Below, piece by piece: positions 18,658 to 28,830 of a stretch of 64,000 nucleotides of DNA. Where the stretch lies: NCBI GenBank assembly GCA_020342235.1, contig CP073219.1, positions 62,001 through 126,000 on the forward strand, in the 5' to 3' direction. The stretch is from Saccharomycopsis phalli. Lineage: Eukaryota > Ascomycota > Saccharomycetes > Ascoideales > Saccharomycopsidaceae. The notes beneath the pieces are model-generated. The model was given only the letters and a program-made list of their open reading frames with translations. It searched no databases and was not told the origin of the DNA. The translations under genes and the position numbers were made by a program. Numbering within the stretch: the stretch's first letter is position 1; each line of letters starts with the position of its first letter.

Positions 18658-21060
18658 ATGGTAACGTCCCAGCAGCCTCAACTAGAGTCTGTTCCTACCG
18701 TTTATCCGACACAGCAGGAGTTTGACGACCCCATCCTATATCTATCTTCTCCGTATATTCGTGATCTAGGTGCCAAATATGGAATGATAAAGCTCAAGCC
18801 TCCACCAAGCTGGAAGCCTCCCTTTGCGATCGACCAGTCGGCGTTCAAGTTCAGGCCGCGGGTACAGAAACTAAGCGAACTCAGCTTGTTCAATCGAATA
18901 AGGACTTTATTCAAGGACGGGTTGGCCAACTTCTGGAAAATGAACAGAAAACGAATACCCAACAAGTGCTATGTGAAGCTAAGTAACAGGGATAAGTTAT
19001 ATTTTTACGATTTATACTTGGCTGTTAGCCAATATATCTCCAAACATACAATATCGTTGGAAAAGGAGGCAAAATCTAATTCCGTGTTTAACCAGGTGCG
19101 ATCCCGCATGGACTTGTGGCTATCCTTAAACAGCAGGTACAATTTGGAACCAAAGTCGATTGAAATCGAACAGTTCTATAACGAGTACATAAAGGACTAT
19201 TGTATCTTTCTCACTAACAAGTACAATACCAAGATTAACATGTTGTCCGAGAGTGACTATCAGTTTAACCACAACCCCTATAATGAAGAACAGCTGAATG
19301 ATGAGTTGGAGGATGAGGATTCCCTGGATGATCAGCTGGATGATGAATGGTGTCGGATATGTGAGGTGGAATCCGATGCCCCTAATACGTTGCTATGTGA
19401 TGGGTGTAACAAAGGATACCATATATACTGCTTGGATCCTCCGCTTCCGAAGATCCCTCGAGGTACTTGGTTCTGTGACTCATGTTTAGTGGGCACAGGT
19501 GATTATGGGTTTGTTACCAGTGATGAGGTCTACAGCTTGGACGAATTCAAAAAATTGAATGACGAATTCAAGCAACGATACTTTACAACCCAGTTTTTGG
19601 ACTCGACATGCAATGAATTGCTAAGCTTGTCTAAAACTTGTCTTACTAATGAAGAGGACGAAGAAAAGTACGTCAACTGCTTAGAGAAGGAGTTTTGGGA
19701 TAATTTAGTCAACAATGAAAAGTCTAACTTGAAGGTGAATTATGGCGCTGATATACATAACATGAAACCAGGACAGATTAGTGGATTCCCCATGAACTAT
19801 CCTTTTAACAAGGAATTGAAAGACGACTATTATGTCAACCATTCTTTCAACTTGACAAAACTCCCATTTGCCAAAGGCTCGCTTCTCAATCACTTGAACG
19901 ACAGAATTAGTGGCATGACTATTCCCTGGCTATACATTGGTTCTTTATTCTCTACATTTTGCTGGCATTTGGAGGATCATTATATGCTATCTGCAAATTA
20001 TTGCCACTATGGAGACATTAAAAAGTGGTACTGTATACCTGAGTCTGACTGTCACAGGTTTGAAGTGCTAATGAAGGACTTGGCCCCAGATTTATTTCTC
20101 AGGCAGCCAGATTTGCTTCACCAGCTTGTGACTCTCCTATCGCCTTACGACGTTATAAAAAGCGGTGTCAAGTGTTACTACGCCAATCAGAAACCAGGCG
20201 AATACATTATCACATTTCCTAAATGTTATCATGCAGGCTTCAATTGCGGATTCAATGTTAACGAAGCAGTAAACTTTACCAACAACGATTGGCTAAGGTT
20301 TAGTATAAATGCTCTTGATGATTATAAATTGGTCAAGAAGCCGCCAGTGTTTAATCAGTCACAGTTGTGCTACGGTATAATTTATCACCTTCTTAGCGAA
20401 CTGGCAGCAAAGAGTCAGTTTACAAAAGATGGCAAAATCACCACCGAGAACTATGAATTGATTATCCTATGCATTGCATATCTAGAAAAGAACTTGCGGG
20501 ATCAGAATAAGCAATTGCAAAGATTCCACCAAATCTTCGACAAAAATACAAACGGGCATAATATCCAGTACTGCAACGACTATCAGGTAACACTGGATAG
20601 TTTTGATGTGAATGCCTTGGAGAACTTGGACAAGTTCTACAGCGATACCATGGATGAAGGTAAGGGAAACGATGTTATATGCTTCAATTGCAAAGAGATA
20701 TGTGGCATGGGTTGGGTAGAGATCTTTGACAGGAAATACTATTCCAGAAGGTCAAAGGCATGGGGCTCAGTTGCCGAAATCACCCCAGATGCACTGCCAT
20801 ATAACAAGAAAAGAACCGTGGCAACTAGCACGGGATCTAGCAAGAGGACAAGAATGAACAGTAAAATGAGCAGCAGTCTAGGTGTCTATGCTAAAGAGAA
20901 CACAGCCACATACTGTCTAGCGGATTTTAACAAAGCATATGCGTCCTCGGGTTTGACAAAAGGTAAGGATGTTACTGTCCACGTACGGTTTGGCAATGAC
21001 AATCTTGTTCGAATTATTGATGACGTAAAGTATAAATTGAGTACTTTACGACTTATGTAA
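18658..21060 (+). CDS. JHD2: JmjC histone H3K4 demethylase (KDM5/Jhd2 family)
   Basis: 800 aa nuclear Fe(II)/2-oxoglutarate dioxygenase that removes methyl groups from histone H3 Lys4. Order: JmjN (VYPTQQEFDDPILYLSS, about 15-60), an intermediate region, an acidic linker, a PHD finger at about 235-285 (WCRICEVESDAPNTLLCDGC, then CDSC), and JmjC at about 405-570. The iron site is FCWHLEDHY (His and Glu) with the distal His in KCYHAGFNCGF. A Cys-rich C-terminal part (CFNCKEICGMGW) stands where KDM5 proteins have a C5HC2 finger. The frame extends to a GTG at 18631, but ATG at 18658 is the first start. Three CTG codons in the acidic linker read well as Ser (DSSDDQSDDEW). Confidence 0.93.
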   Translation: MVTSQQPQLESVPTVYPTQQEFDDPILYLSSPYIRDLGAKYGMIKLKPPPSWKPPFAIDQSAFKFRPRVQKLSELSLFNRIRTLFKDGLANFWKMNRKRIPNKCYVKLSNRDKLYFYDLYLAVSQYISKHTISLEKEAKSNSVFNQVRSRMDLWLSLNSRYNLEPKSIEIEQFYNEYIKDYCIFLTNKYNTKINMLSESDYQFNHNPYNEEQLNDELEDEDSLDDQLDDEWCRICEVESDAPNTLLCDGCNKGYHIYCLDPPLPKIPRGTWFCDSCLVGTGDYGFVTSDEVYSLDEFKKLNDEFKQRYFTTQFLDSTCNELLSLSKTCLTNEEDEEKYVNCLEKEFWDNLVNNEKSNLKVNYGADIHNMKPGQISGFPMNYPFNKELKDDYYVNHSFNLTKLPFAKGSLLNHLNDRISGMTIPWLYIGSLFSTFCWHLEDHYMLSANYCHYGDIKKWYCIPESDCHRFEVLMKDLAPDLFLRQPDLLHQLVTLLSPYDVIKSGVKCYYANQKPGEYIITFPKCYHAGFNCGFNVNEAVNFTNNDWLRFSINALDDYKLVKKPPVFNQSQLCYGIIYHLLSELAAKSQFTKDGKITTENYELIILCIAYLEKNLRDQNKQLQRFHQIFDKNTNGHNIQYCNDYQVTLDSFDVNALENLDKFYSDTMDEGKGNDVICFNCKEICGMGWVEIFDRKYYSRRSKAWGSVAEITPDALPYNKKRTVATSTGSSKRTRMNSKMSSSLGVYAKENTATYCLADFNKAYASSGLTKGKDVTVHVRFGNDNLVRIIDDVKYKLSTLRLM

Positions 21061-21153
21061 ACGTATATTAAATATTATGTAATTACCCACATGTTGTAGT
21101 TTTGAGCCCGTGTGCACTGTGTGACTGAACATGCACCTCGGAAATCTTTAGCA

Positions 21154-21514
21154 ATGATCCATACTTACATTAGAAGATTTGGTACCTCCAATCGAGCTAG
21201 GAACGCAATAAAGATCCAGTTTTTTACAAAGGAAAACTGTGGACTTTGCTACAATGCCAAGGACGTCTTGGATTATGTAATTGAAAGCGGCCAATTGCAG
21301 CATAATGTAGATGTAGAAATGATTGATATCACGAAGCACGAAAATAAAAAGTGGTGGGACTTATACGTAAGTAGGCCAAAGAGACGATAATGGCGGTACT
21401 AACATTTAGCATTATGATATTCCTGTCATTCACATCAACAAGTCTAATCAGGAGACGGTTAAATTTATGCATAGGCTCAATGACCAGAAGTTGATTGAGG
21501 TGATCAACAATTGA
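21154..21514 (+). CDS. Glutaredoxin-like mitochondrial protein (YDR286C family), spliced
   Basis: 105 aa from two exons, 21154..21366 and 21410..21514, separated by a 43-nt intron (GTAAGT, TACTAAC at 21397..21403, ATTTAG). Exon 1 gives a short basic N-terminus, then IQFFTKENCGLCYNAKDVL, a thioredoxin-fold start with a CxxC site, ending WWDLY. Exon 2 supplies HYDIPVIHINKSNQ, holding the cis-Pro of the fold, and ends IEVINN. Only the spliced form has both halves. It matches the YDR286C/DUF836 glutaredoxin-like family, whose exact function is not settled. ATG at 21154 is preferred; upstream there is only GTG. The N-terminus suggests mitochondria. Confidence 0.9.
21367..21409 (+). other. 43-nt spliceosomal intron
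   Basis: GTAAGT donor, perfect TACTAAC branch site 6 nt before the TAG acceptor. Very short even for a yeast, with only ~30 nt from donor to branch site. Splicing keeps frame and completes a recognised fold. Confidence 0.88.
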
Positions 21515-21645
21515 CATTGTGATACGACTGAACAAGAAATTTTGACAGGTGTATTCTCGTGTCGATTTCAATGATATAAACAATTCTACGTTATATTAAT
21601 CATTCATATATTAGTAAATATTTTTTTTTATACGTAAATTGCAAC

Positions 21646-23574
21646 TTATGCGTTGGTAACGTTATTCTTCTGAGGAACAACATTCAAACTTTTCAAAATG
21701 TCAAAATTCAAGTTCAATCCATTGACATTCTGCTTTTTTGAACTCAGTTCCGATGCATCGTCATCTAATTTTCTCTTACCAGACTCGCGACTCAGTTTAC
21801 TTCGTTGGGTCTCATCATAACAACTCCAATGATAAACCTGGCTGCTAACCTGGATTGCATTTCTCCAGATCCATTCGCCCTTTCCATCGTCCCAGACACC
21901 TTTGAGAGTATCTTTGCAAATGTTACAAGTCGTGGACATATCAATACAATCATCTGGCACAACGACAACATGTTCACCAGTGTCCTCAGTCTTTTTTGAG
22001 GCAGTGTTATTCTGTTGTTCCTCTGTATCGGTTCCCAAAATCTCGCTTTCCCTAAACTTTACAAAATCCAGGCTGTCTAAATAGAAGCTCCGGGTGTTGA
22101 TATTGGAAGGGTCTTTTAATCTCTTTTTAATTCTAAAGTGCCAATCCAAGTGCGCTTGTGATTCCGCTTTCTTGCTAAATCTCTTACCACAATTAAAGCA
22201 TTTAATAGGCTCCAACTTATTCAATTGCAGTCTGGTACTCTTTGCCTTTGCTGCGTTATCAAAAATACTGGTATTCGTCAACTTGAACTCGCTAAAATTA
22301 AGCTCCTCCACCCCAGCATCACTTGTATTATTATTCGCCTTTGTCTTGATCAAAAGATTTTGTAGCAACGAAGTAGAAGGCAAATTCACCAAAGGCTTTC
22401 TAGGAGCAGCATTTGTAGTTCCTCCAGCAGGAACAGGACTTTCTGATCGACTCTCAGAATTCTTATTCGGTTTGATTAATCCAGTGGCTTGTAACGTCTT
22501 AAATAGTGTGTTGAGGTCCATATTCTTGCCCAGCGAGGCACTATTGTAATTTACATTACCTGTACTACTAGAACTGGAATTATTATTATTTACAAATTTA
22601 GGGGCGTTATAATTAAGATTAGATAGAATGCTTTGCATGTTCTGATGATTGATTTGTGGTGCCTGGTCGTGATGCTGTGGTGATGCTTGAAAGTGTCTGG
22701 TATTTTGCTGGTGATTATTCTGCTGATGGTTATTTTGTTTGATAACGCTCAAAATGCTGCTGATGTTGGCTGGGTTTAAGTTTGCGCCTGAATTGTTAAT
22801 GCTATTGTTGTTAGTAGGGGCAGGTGGAGGTGGAGGGACCTCCGTAACGATTTCTGTGTTGATGATCCCCTGCAATTGATTTTGAATTGAAGCTAGTTCT
22901 GATGCTCCCAAGTTCTGGGCAACTAGCAAACTCCGCAATTGATTGAGGATTGTCAACTTTTGTTGGGAGTTGCTATCATTTGGGGTTCTTGTCAATTTCT
23001 TGTTGATAATTGTTTGAAGACGGTCAATATCTTCAATTAAACTGATATTTGTGGGATTTGCCTGCTGGCCTGGATGAAGAGATGCACTTGGGAACAGTGG
23101 GCTAGCCTGCCCTCTTGGGGGTAAGTTAGCAGGAGGCTTATTTCCTTTTGCTACTTTTTGTAAAAACTTATCAATATTATTAATAGGTTCAGGTTGGAAC
23201 AAAGGAAGTCCTGAGGTGGACTTTGCAACTCTCCAAGTTTTGTATAAGTCGATCATTTTCTTCCGGTGGCTATCATCAACAAGTGTGTAGGCGTCAATAA
23301 AAACCTTTGACAAGCTACCAGAGAAAAGTACAGTATAAGGCGATCCAATATTCTTACAAATGGAATCTAGGAGATATAATGCAAATAACTTCTGTCCCGG
23401 AACTGCTTTATTAATTCGTTTTGAAATAGCATTCGTTATATACTTTGCTGCTGGAATATTCTCCTGAGCTAGCACAGTCAAAGTAGTGATTATGGGACGA
23501 GAATTAAACGTAAGTTCCTTTAAAGAGTTGTAGTAGTCTTCACCTAATTCCTTCAAGTCATTTTCGGAGGACAT
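21646..23574 (-). CDS. PCF11: CF IA cleavage factor subunit Pcf11
   Basis: 642 aa. Links RNA polymerase II to mRNA 3'-end cleavage, polyadenylation and termination. The N-terminal CID (about 1-135; YYNSLKELTFNSRPIITTLT, DSICKNIGSPY) binds the phosphorylated polymerase CTD. The middle is Asn/Gln/Pro-rich (about 250-400). Then come a zinc finger CFNCGKRFSKKAESQAHLDWH, the linker expected to meet Clp1, and the second finger CNICKDTLKGVW..HWSC. Order and length fit Pcf11. It shares a 432-bp divergent promoter region with TSA1. Confidence 0.94.
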   Translation of the reverse strand: MSSENDLKELGEDYYNSLKELTFNSRPIITTLTVLAQENIPAAKYITNAISKRINKAVPGQKLFALYLLDSICKNIGSPYTVLFSGSLSKVFIDAYTLVDDSHRKKMIDLYKTWRVAKSTSGLPLFQPEPINNIDKFLQKVAKGNKPPANLPPRGQASPLFPSASLHPGQQANPTNISLIEDIDRLQTIINKKLTRTPNDSNSQQKLTILNQLRSLLVAQNLGASELASIQNQLQGIINTEIVTEVPPPPPAPTNNNSINNSGANLNPANISSILSVIKQNNHQQNNHQQNTRHFQASPQHHDQAPQINHQNMQSILSNLNYNAPKFVNNNNSSSSSTGNVNYNSASLGKNMDLNTLFKTLQATGLIKPNKNSESRSESPVPAGGTTNAAPRKPLVNLPSTSLLQNLLIKTKANNNTSDAGVEELNFSEFKLTNTSIFDNAAKAKSTRLQLNKLEPIKCFNCGKRFSKKAESQAHLDWHFRIKKRLKDPSNINTRSFYLDSLDFVKFRESEILGTDTEEQQNNTASKKTEDTGEHVVVVPDDCIDMSTTCNICKDTLKGVWDDGKGEWIWRNAIQVSSQVYHWSCYDETQRSKLSRESGKRKLDDDASELSSKKQNVNGLNLNFDILKSLNVVPQKNNVTNA

Positions 23575-24006
23575 TAGTAAGTAGTAAAATTTGCCAACAC
23601 AGAAAAATTACTTGCTGTTCTCAGCCCTCGTTGATTACCCGGTCATGGCGTATCTCAACAGATTGACGGAACATTCTGGAAGATCATGTGACATCGCATG
23701 TGCTCAAGTTCGTTGCACACGTGAAGGGCAAGCAGCAAAGATTCATCATATATACTAGTCATTTGCTTGTCAGTACGCGGTAACCATTATATTAGACCAT
23801 TTATATTACTAATTTCAAACTCCGGCTTGCTTGCACCCCTATTTTTCTACTCCGAAAGCTTAATTTGTAAATGTGTGTAAACCTTATTTACCCGGGCTTG
23901 CTGGTTAGTAAGCTTTGATGGCTGGCCGATGCCTTTCAGTCGTGGCCGGTTAATATAAAAAGCCCTGCAGTTCCTGTTACTTTTTCCTGTTTACATTATA
24001 CATACA
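23575..24006. promoter_or_regulatory. PCF11/TSA1 divergent promoter with Yap1/Cap1-type sites
   Basis: TTAGTAA, the canonical Yap1/Cap1 response element, occurs at 23905..23911, 96 bp before the TSA1 ATG, and again at 23574..23580 touching the PCF11 start. CACGTG is at 23718..23723. A TATA box (ATATAAAAAG) lies near 23953. Oxidative-stress induction of TSA1 through Yap1 is established in yeast; the extension to this gene is inference. Confidence 0.6.
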
Positions 24007-24591
24007 ATGGTAGCACAAGTTCAAAAGCCAGCCCCAGGATTCAGCAAGACCGCTGTTGTTGATGGTCTCTTTGAGACTGTCTCTTTGGAGCAATACAAAG
24101 GAAAGTGGGTTGTTTTGGGATTCATCCCATTGGCCTTCACCTTTGTCTGCCCAACTGAGATCATTGCCTACTCTGAGGCTGTCAAGAAGTTTGCTGAGAA
24201 GGACACTGTTGTTTTGTTTGCTTCTACTGACTCTGAATACACTCACTTGGCCTGGACCAACACTCCAAGAAAGGATGGTGGTTTGGGACCAATCAACATC
24301 CCATTGATTGCTGACACCAACCACTCATTGTCCAAGGACTACGGTGTGTTGATTGAGGAAGCTGGTGTTGCTTTGAGAGGTATCTTCATCATTGATCCAA
24401 AGGGAATCTTGAGACAAATTACCATCAACGACTTGCCAGTTGGCAGAAACGTCGAGGAGACCTTGAGATTGGTTGAGGCCTTCCAATTCACCGAGAAGCA
24501 CGGTGAAGTGTGCCCAGCTAACTGGACTGAGGGTGCTGACACCATCAAGCCAACCGTTGCTGAGTCCAAGGAGTTTTTCAGCAAGCAATAG
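24007..24591 (+). CDS. TSA1: 2-Cys peroxiredoxin (thioredoxin peroxidase)
   Basis: 194 aa cytosolic peroxidase that reduces H2O2 and peroxides with thioredoxin and can act as a chaperone. Peroxidatic Cys in [15 protein letters not shown]; resolving Cys in [18 protein letters not shown], linked to sensitivity to hyperoxidation, is present, while the C-terminal YF motif is FF (KEFFSKQ). Extreme codon bias (TTG, GGT, GCT; no CTG) marks very high expression. The start context is ACAATGG. Confidence 0.97.
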   Translation: MVAQVQKPAPGFSKTAVVDGLFETVSLEQYKGKWVVLGFIPLAFTFVCPTEIIAYSEAVKKFAEKDTVVLFASTDSEYTHLAWTNTPRKDGGLGPINIPLIADTNHSLSKDYGVLIEEAGVALRGIFIIDPKGILRQITINDLPVGRNVEETLRLVEAFQFTEKHGEVCPANWTEGADTIKPTVAESKEFFSKQ

Positions 24592-24738
24592 ATTTTGCCT
24601 TAATAATCACAACTTTGGCACGATTTGTAGGCTATTAAATATTAATGATTTTTTTGGATTCAATGTAGCTACAGACGTTTAATATTTACATTGGGGATAG
24701 TATGGACCTTCTAAAACTATTCACAAAACCGGCGACCA

Positions 24739-25152
24739 TCACTCGTTATTGGCATTCAAATTAGCATTAAACTCTCTCAATTCATTTCTCTTGGTAATCC
24801 GCTCCTTAGCCAAGAACTCTCTTCTGTACCGTTCCCCACCTTGTCGCTTCTTGCCAGTCTTGATAGCCTTTAATCTGATGGTATTATCCTGGCTGAACTT
24901 GTATCTCCAATTCAAAATATATCGCCGGAGACAAGTCTCAATGCCCTGCTCTTTCATTTGTGCACTGGTTATTCGAAAAAACTTTCTCCATGACGAAAAT
25001 AGCTCAGCATGCTCCGAAGCCCCTCGCCCGATTTTAGTGAGAAACGTCTGCACGTCTGGAACCTCTGTGGTTGGTTTAGGGACAGTAAGCTGGCGTGCCT
25101 GTAGTACCGGGAAACTACTAAACGATCTGACAAATCTTCCAAATCTTAACAT
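24739..25152 (-). CDS. FYV4: Mitochondrial small ribosomal subunit protein mS41
   Basis: 137 aa. Arg/Phe-rich presequence (MLRFGRFVRSFSSFPVLQARQ) followed by the small SAM-like mS41 domain: DVQTFLTKIGRGASEHAELF and SWRKFFRITSAQMKEQGI, then a Lys/Arg-rich tail that would contact rRNA. This pattern is that of yeast Fyv4, a component of the mitoribosomal small subunit. Divergent from MED6 with 92 bp between starts. Confidence 0.75.
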   Translation of the reverse strand: MLRFGRFVRSFSSFPVLQARQLTVPKPTTEVPDVQTFLTKIGRGASEHAELFSSWRKFFRITSAQMKEQGIETCLRRYILNWRYKFSQDNTIRLKAIKTGKKRQGGERYRREFLAKERITKRNELREFNANLNANNE

Positions 25153-25244
25153 GACATTACACCAATGTCGAGGCCAGAATTTTTCGTTTTCCTGGTTTGG
25201 TGCCCTGGCTGGTATAAGTGCGGTGCACCAGTGATGCGAGATTC

Positions 25245-26012
25245 ATGACTGAAGCAACTCCGTTGGATGAGTTACGGTGGTCTTCTCCGGAATGGATTCA
25301 GGCGTTTGGACTCAATTCGCTAAATGTTTTAGAGTATTTTGCCGAGTCGCCTTTTTATGACCGGACGTCGAACAACCAAGTACTCAAGATGCAGTTTCAG
25401 TTCAACGAAGCCACCATGAATTTGTCCCAGTCCCATCCTATATTTTTAAAGAACTTGCTGAAGATGACCGGTCTGGAGTTTATTATCCTAATCAATAATG
25501 AACCCTCGTTCTATATAATAAGAAAGCAGGAGAGATTAAGTCCCAACAAAACTAAGATCTTGAATGACTACTACATCATCAACTCAAACATCTACATGAG
25601 CCCGAATATATACAGCATCATAAGCAGCCGGCTTTTGAACTGCACCTTGAGTTTCAAGAAAAGTTTCAAGTTGTTTACCGAGATTAACGAGCTCAATTCA
25701 ATCGGCTCCCAGGATCTCCATGACGTCCAGAGCTTGGCAGAGTTGGAAGCCAAATTGGACAATGGCCTGGAAACAAAGACCAATAATAGTATACAGAGCA
25801 CGGCCGCAAACACCATGGCAAACACTCCAACCACATTGAAGCCAAAAGACACGCCGAATTCTACCGGTGTCACCCCAAATACCCCTGGCAATGCTTTCAA
25901 GTCTGGAAGCAATAAAAATCTAGAGCATCTGATAATTTTTGATAAATTATTGAGCATCACTACGAAGGAGTTGAAGAAGGAGGATGTGAAGGAGGAGCAG
26001 CATATTAATTAG
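25245..26012 (+). CDS. MED6: Mediator complex subunit 6
   Basis: 255 aa subunit of the Mediator head module, which connects activators to RNA polymerase II. Starts MTEATPLDELRWSSPEWIQ; FGLNSLNVLEYFAESPFYDRTSNNQ is the Med6 signature (only part quoted here), then FYIIRKQERLSP and LNDYYIINSNIYMSPNIYSI. The C-terminal third is Thr/Asn-rich. ATG at 25245 is the first true start; 25218 is GTG. The CTG codon at 25473 sits where S. cerevisiae Med6 has Thr (DGTEY), so Ser is the likely reading. Confidence 0.94.
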   Translation: MTEATPLDELRWSSPEWIQAFGLNSLNVLEYFAESPFYDRTSNNQVLKMQFQFNEATMNLSQSHPIFLKNLLKMTGLEFIILINNEPSFYIIRKQERLSPNKTKILNDYYIINSNIYMSPNIYSIISSRLLNCTLSFKKSFKLFTEINELNSIGSQDLHDVQSLAELEAKLDNGLETKTNNSIQSTAANTMANTPTTLKPKDTPNSTGVTPNTPGNAFKSGSNKNLEHLIIFDKLLSITTKELKKEDVKEEQHIN

Positions 26013-26856
26013 GGCGGATTGGAACTAGGGTGGTGGCTCCCTGGACCATTGTTTGAAGAACAGGTACATCTTGTGGATTGAAAACAGCTGTATATTGCCA
26101 AAACCTGGTCACTAGGTTTAATTATGCATTTGGCATTTTCTTATTTTCCGTGTATTGTCCCTTGTGTATAATTCTAAATCTATAATTAATATTGGAACCA
26201 ATAAAGTTTTAGGCGCCACATTACAATGTTGACAAATTGTACACTGAATCAAGAGAAGTATTTCACAGAAAAAGGCTCACTGGGCCAAATAATAAAATCT
26301 TTTTACTTTTTTTATTCTATCCTGTTTTTATAATTTCAAACAACACCCACTAACAAAAATCATGACGCTAAACAAACAGATTTGACATGATTTCTTTTTG
26401 TTCAACGGTTTCCGGATGTATTCATCTTGTCCTTTGAATATTAGAGAGAAGTTACAAGGAGTAACGAATTCACAAAACTAAATAATATTTATTACACAAT
26501 ATTTAAGATAAGCCATGCTTGACAGCGATTTTCATGAAGATGTCAGAAATACCGTGGACTGAAAACAGGAGTTAAAGCAGGCACGGTAGTAGTTAATGGC
26601 TTGCTGAGTGATATATGTTAAAAAACATTAAATGAGTAAAGTCAGGAGATTATCTAGCTCATCATTTCGACCCTCATGCAAGCCACTCTTCATTATTTAC
26701 AAATGAGTGCTATCTGAGCTCATGCAACTGTCATGGTAAAGATTACCCACCCGGAAACTGCCTAAAACGGACACTCACGAGTGGTGGAGTTAAAGATACT
26801 CACAATTTGCTCGGGCTACAACGAGAATAAACCCAGCTAGGAAATCACTGTGGGAA
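26013..26856. other. Intergenic MED6 to PPN1
   Basis: 844 bp without a supported gene. Mostly AT-rich. On the minus strand 26573..26509 reads VHGISDIFMKIAVKHGLS then stop, just after a TTTTCAG acceptor-like site, and another stretch near 26690..26625 also looks protein-like, but no donor joins them. No repeats of note. Confidence 0.5.
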
Positions 26857-28830
26857 ATGCATTTTAAAAGCGGGCTATTAGCCCCGTTTGTGATTTTGGT
26901 TTTGACGATTTTTATGTATGTGAAATTTATGGAAGCCGACAAGGTCATTTGCGAGTGGTTATGGCGCGCCAACAACGAGACAAAAGAGGTATTCCGGACG
27001 AGGATTTCTAGAAATGAGGAGAATTTAGAAGACCTTAGCAAATTAGGGTTGACTAGCGGTCCTAGTGTGACTGTCAGTGGTACCAACTTCAAAAAGACGT
27101 TTCATGGTCGGTTTCTCCATATCACCGACTTGCACCCAGATCCATTTTATGTTAAAGGAACTGATATAGATAAGGCGTGTCACAGTGGAAAAGGAAAAGC
27201 TTCAAAGTACGGTGATGCCATGGCCGGGTGTGATTCTCCATATGCTCTCGTTGCGGAGACGTTAGATTGGGTGGAGAAGAATTTGAAGGACAAGATCGAT
27301 TTTATTATTTGGACAGGGGATAATGTTAGACATGATAATGATCGGCAGATTCCCCGGACGGAGTTGCAGATATTTGATGTGAACAAGAATGTCAGCGACT
27401 TAATGTTTGAGAGGTTCAAGGATCACAGCACGCCCGACCCACGGTCATTTGTAGTTCCACTAGTTCCTAGCATTGGTAACAACGATGTTTATCCGCATAA
27501 TTTGTTTGCTCCAGGCCCAACTTTGCAGACCAGGTTGTTATTCAAGACCTGGTCACCGTTTATTCCGCAGGACCAGATGCACATTTTTGAAAAGACTGCC
27601 AGCTTTGTGAGCGAGATTATTCCCAACAAGTTGGCCGTCCTATCGATCAACACACTATATATGTTCAAGTCTAATCCATTGGTTGATAACTGCGACGAAA
27701 AAAAGCAGCCTGGGTACTCCTTGTTTCTTTGGCTTGGGTATACCTTGAAGGAGTTGCGACGACGCGGGATAAAAGTCTGGCTAAGTGGGCATGTTCCGCC
27801 GGTTCCAAAAAATTATGACTTGACCTGCTACCGGAAGTATATTTTGTGGATGTATGAGTACCGCGATATCATCATTGGCAACTTGTTTGGGCACATGAAT
27901 ATGGACCACTTTGTTCCATTGGACGCGGTACTTGCCTACCAGTCGTTGAAGAAGGACAAACTGCTTCCTGGGTATCTGGATTTGGTGGCCAATTTTCACA
28001 CGAGTTTCGAGGATTTGGAGGACTTGGAGGACTTGGATGAGCAAGAGAGCATGGAGGGTGTATACTTGCAATTCAAAATCCCCGAGGATCCTTTAGAGGC
28101 GGCGTCGGTTTTGTCGTCAGAGCTCCATACTACAGGGGCGTCACCGGGGCTGAACAAGGTGGAGTACATGAATCTGGTGAATGAGATATTCTACTCTAAG
28201 CTAGTGAAGCCGGCAGTGAGTGTAAGCCGAGAGAAGAAGAAGAATAAAAAGAAGAAGAACGATGGCACTAGGTACTCCATTGTTCATGTAGCTGCTAGTG
28301 TTATCCCCACGTTTAATCCAGGAATGCGAGTTTGGGAGTATAATTTGACGGGCCTTGAGGAGTCGTACCAGGTCCAAACGCATGAGCCTTGGAGTGTATT
28401 TTTTGACAGGTTGGACCAAAAGATACAAGATATAGTAGCGAAGGAGGATTATGTAAGCGAGTATCAAGATATATTCAAGTCAAGACCGGACAAGTCGCTA
28501 CCACCGAAATCCAAAAAGTCGCTTCCACTAGGACCTGCTTTTGTTCCCCAAACGTTTACTCCGACTGGGTTTGCACAGTACTACATGGACTTGGATGCGG
28601 TGAACCGGGGGTCGAAGAAGTTTGGCTACGAGGTTGAGTATACTTCGCGAAGTAAGCCGTATGAGATGGGGTCTTTGTTGGCGAATGACTGGGTGAAGTT
28701 GGGTATGAGGTTATCGAAGCGGGGTGCGAATAAGAAAGGAAAGCAGAATCGGGCCTGGAAGCAGTATTTGCACCGGGCATTTGTGAGTACTGATTATGAG
28801 GATATAGTGGATGATGTTGTGATTAGATGA
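26857..28830 (+). CDS. PPN1: Vacuolar endopolyphosphatase
   Basis: 657 aa type II membrane protein of the vacuole that cuts long polyphosphate chains internally. A short N-tail and one membrane span (LLAPFVILVLTIFMYVKF, about 7-26) precede the lumenal metallophosphatase: FLHITDLHPDPFY, WTGDNVRHD, SIGNNDVYPHN, VWLSGHVPP and GNLFGHMNMDHF give the metal ligands in order. A Lys-rich block (KKKNKKKKN) near residue 460 is a natural processing or charge-rich loop. Length matches fungal Ppn1. The stop is followed at once by GTGTGAA repeats. Confidence 0.94.
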   Translation: MHFKSGLLAPFVILVLTIFMYVKFMEADKVICEWLWRANNETKEVFRTRISRNEENLEDLSKLGLTSGPSVTVSGTNFKKTFHGRFLHITDLHPDPFYVKGTDIDKACHSGKGKASKYGDAMAGCDSPYALVAETLDWVEKNLKDKIDFIIWTGDNVRHDNDRQIPRTELQIFDVNKNVSDLMFERFKDHSTPDPRSFVVPLVPSIGNNDVYPHNLFAPGPTLQTRLLFKTWSPFIPQDQMHIFEKTASFVSEIIPNKLAVLSINTLYMFKSNPLVDNCDEKKQPGYSLFLWLGYTLKELRRRGIKVWLSGHVPPVPKNYDLTCYRKYILWMYEYRDIIIGNLFGHMNMDHFVPLDAVLAYQSLKKDKLLPGYLDLVANFHTSFEDLEDLEDLDEQESMEGVYLQFKIPEDPLEAASVLSSELHTTGASPGLNKVEYMNLVNEIFYSKLVKPAVSVSREKKKNKKKKNDGTRYSIVHVAASVIPTFNPGMRVWEYNLTGLEESYQVQTHEPWSVFFDRLDQKIQDIVAKEDYVSEYQDIFKSRPDKSLPPKSKKSLPLGPAFVPQTFTPTGFAQYYMDLDAVNRGSKKFGYEVEYTSRSKPYEMGSLLANDWVKLGMRLSKRGANKKGKQNRAWKQYLHRAFVSTDYEDIVDDVVIR

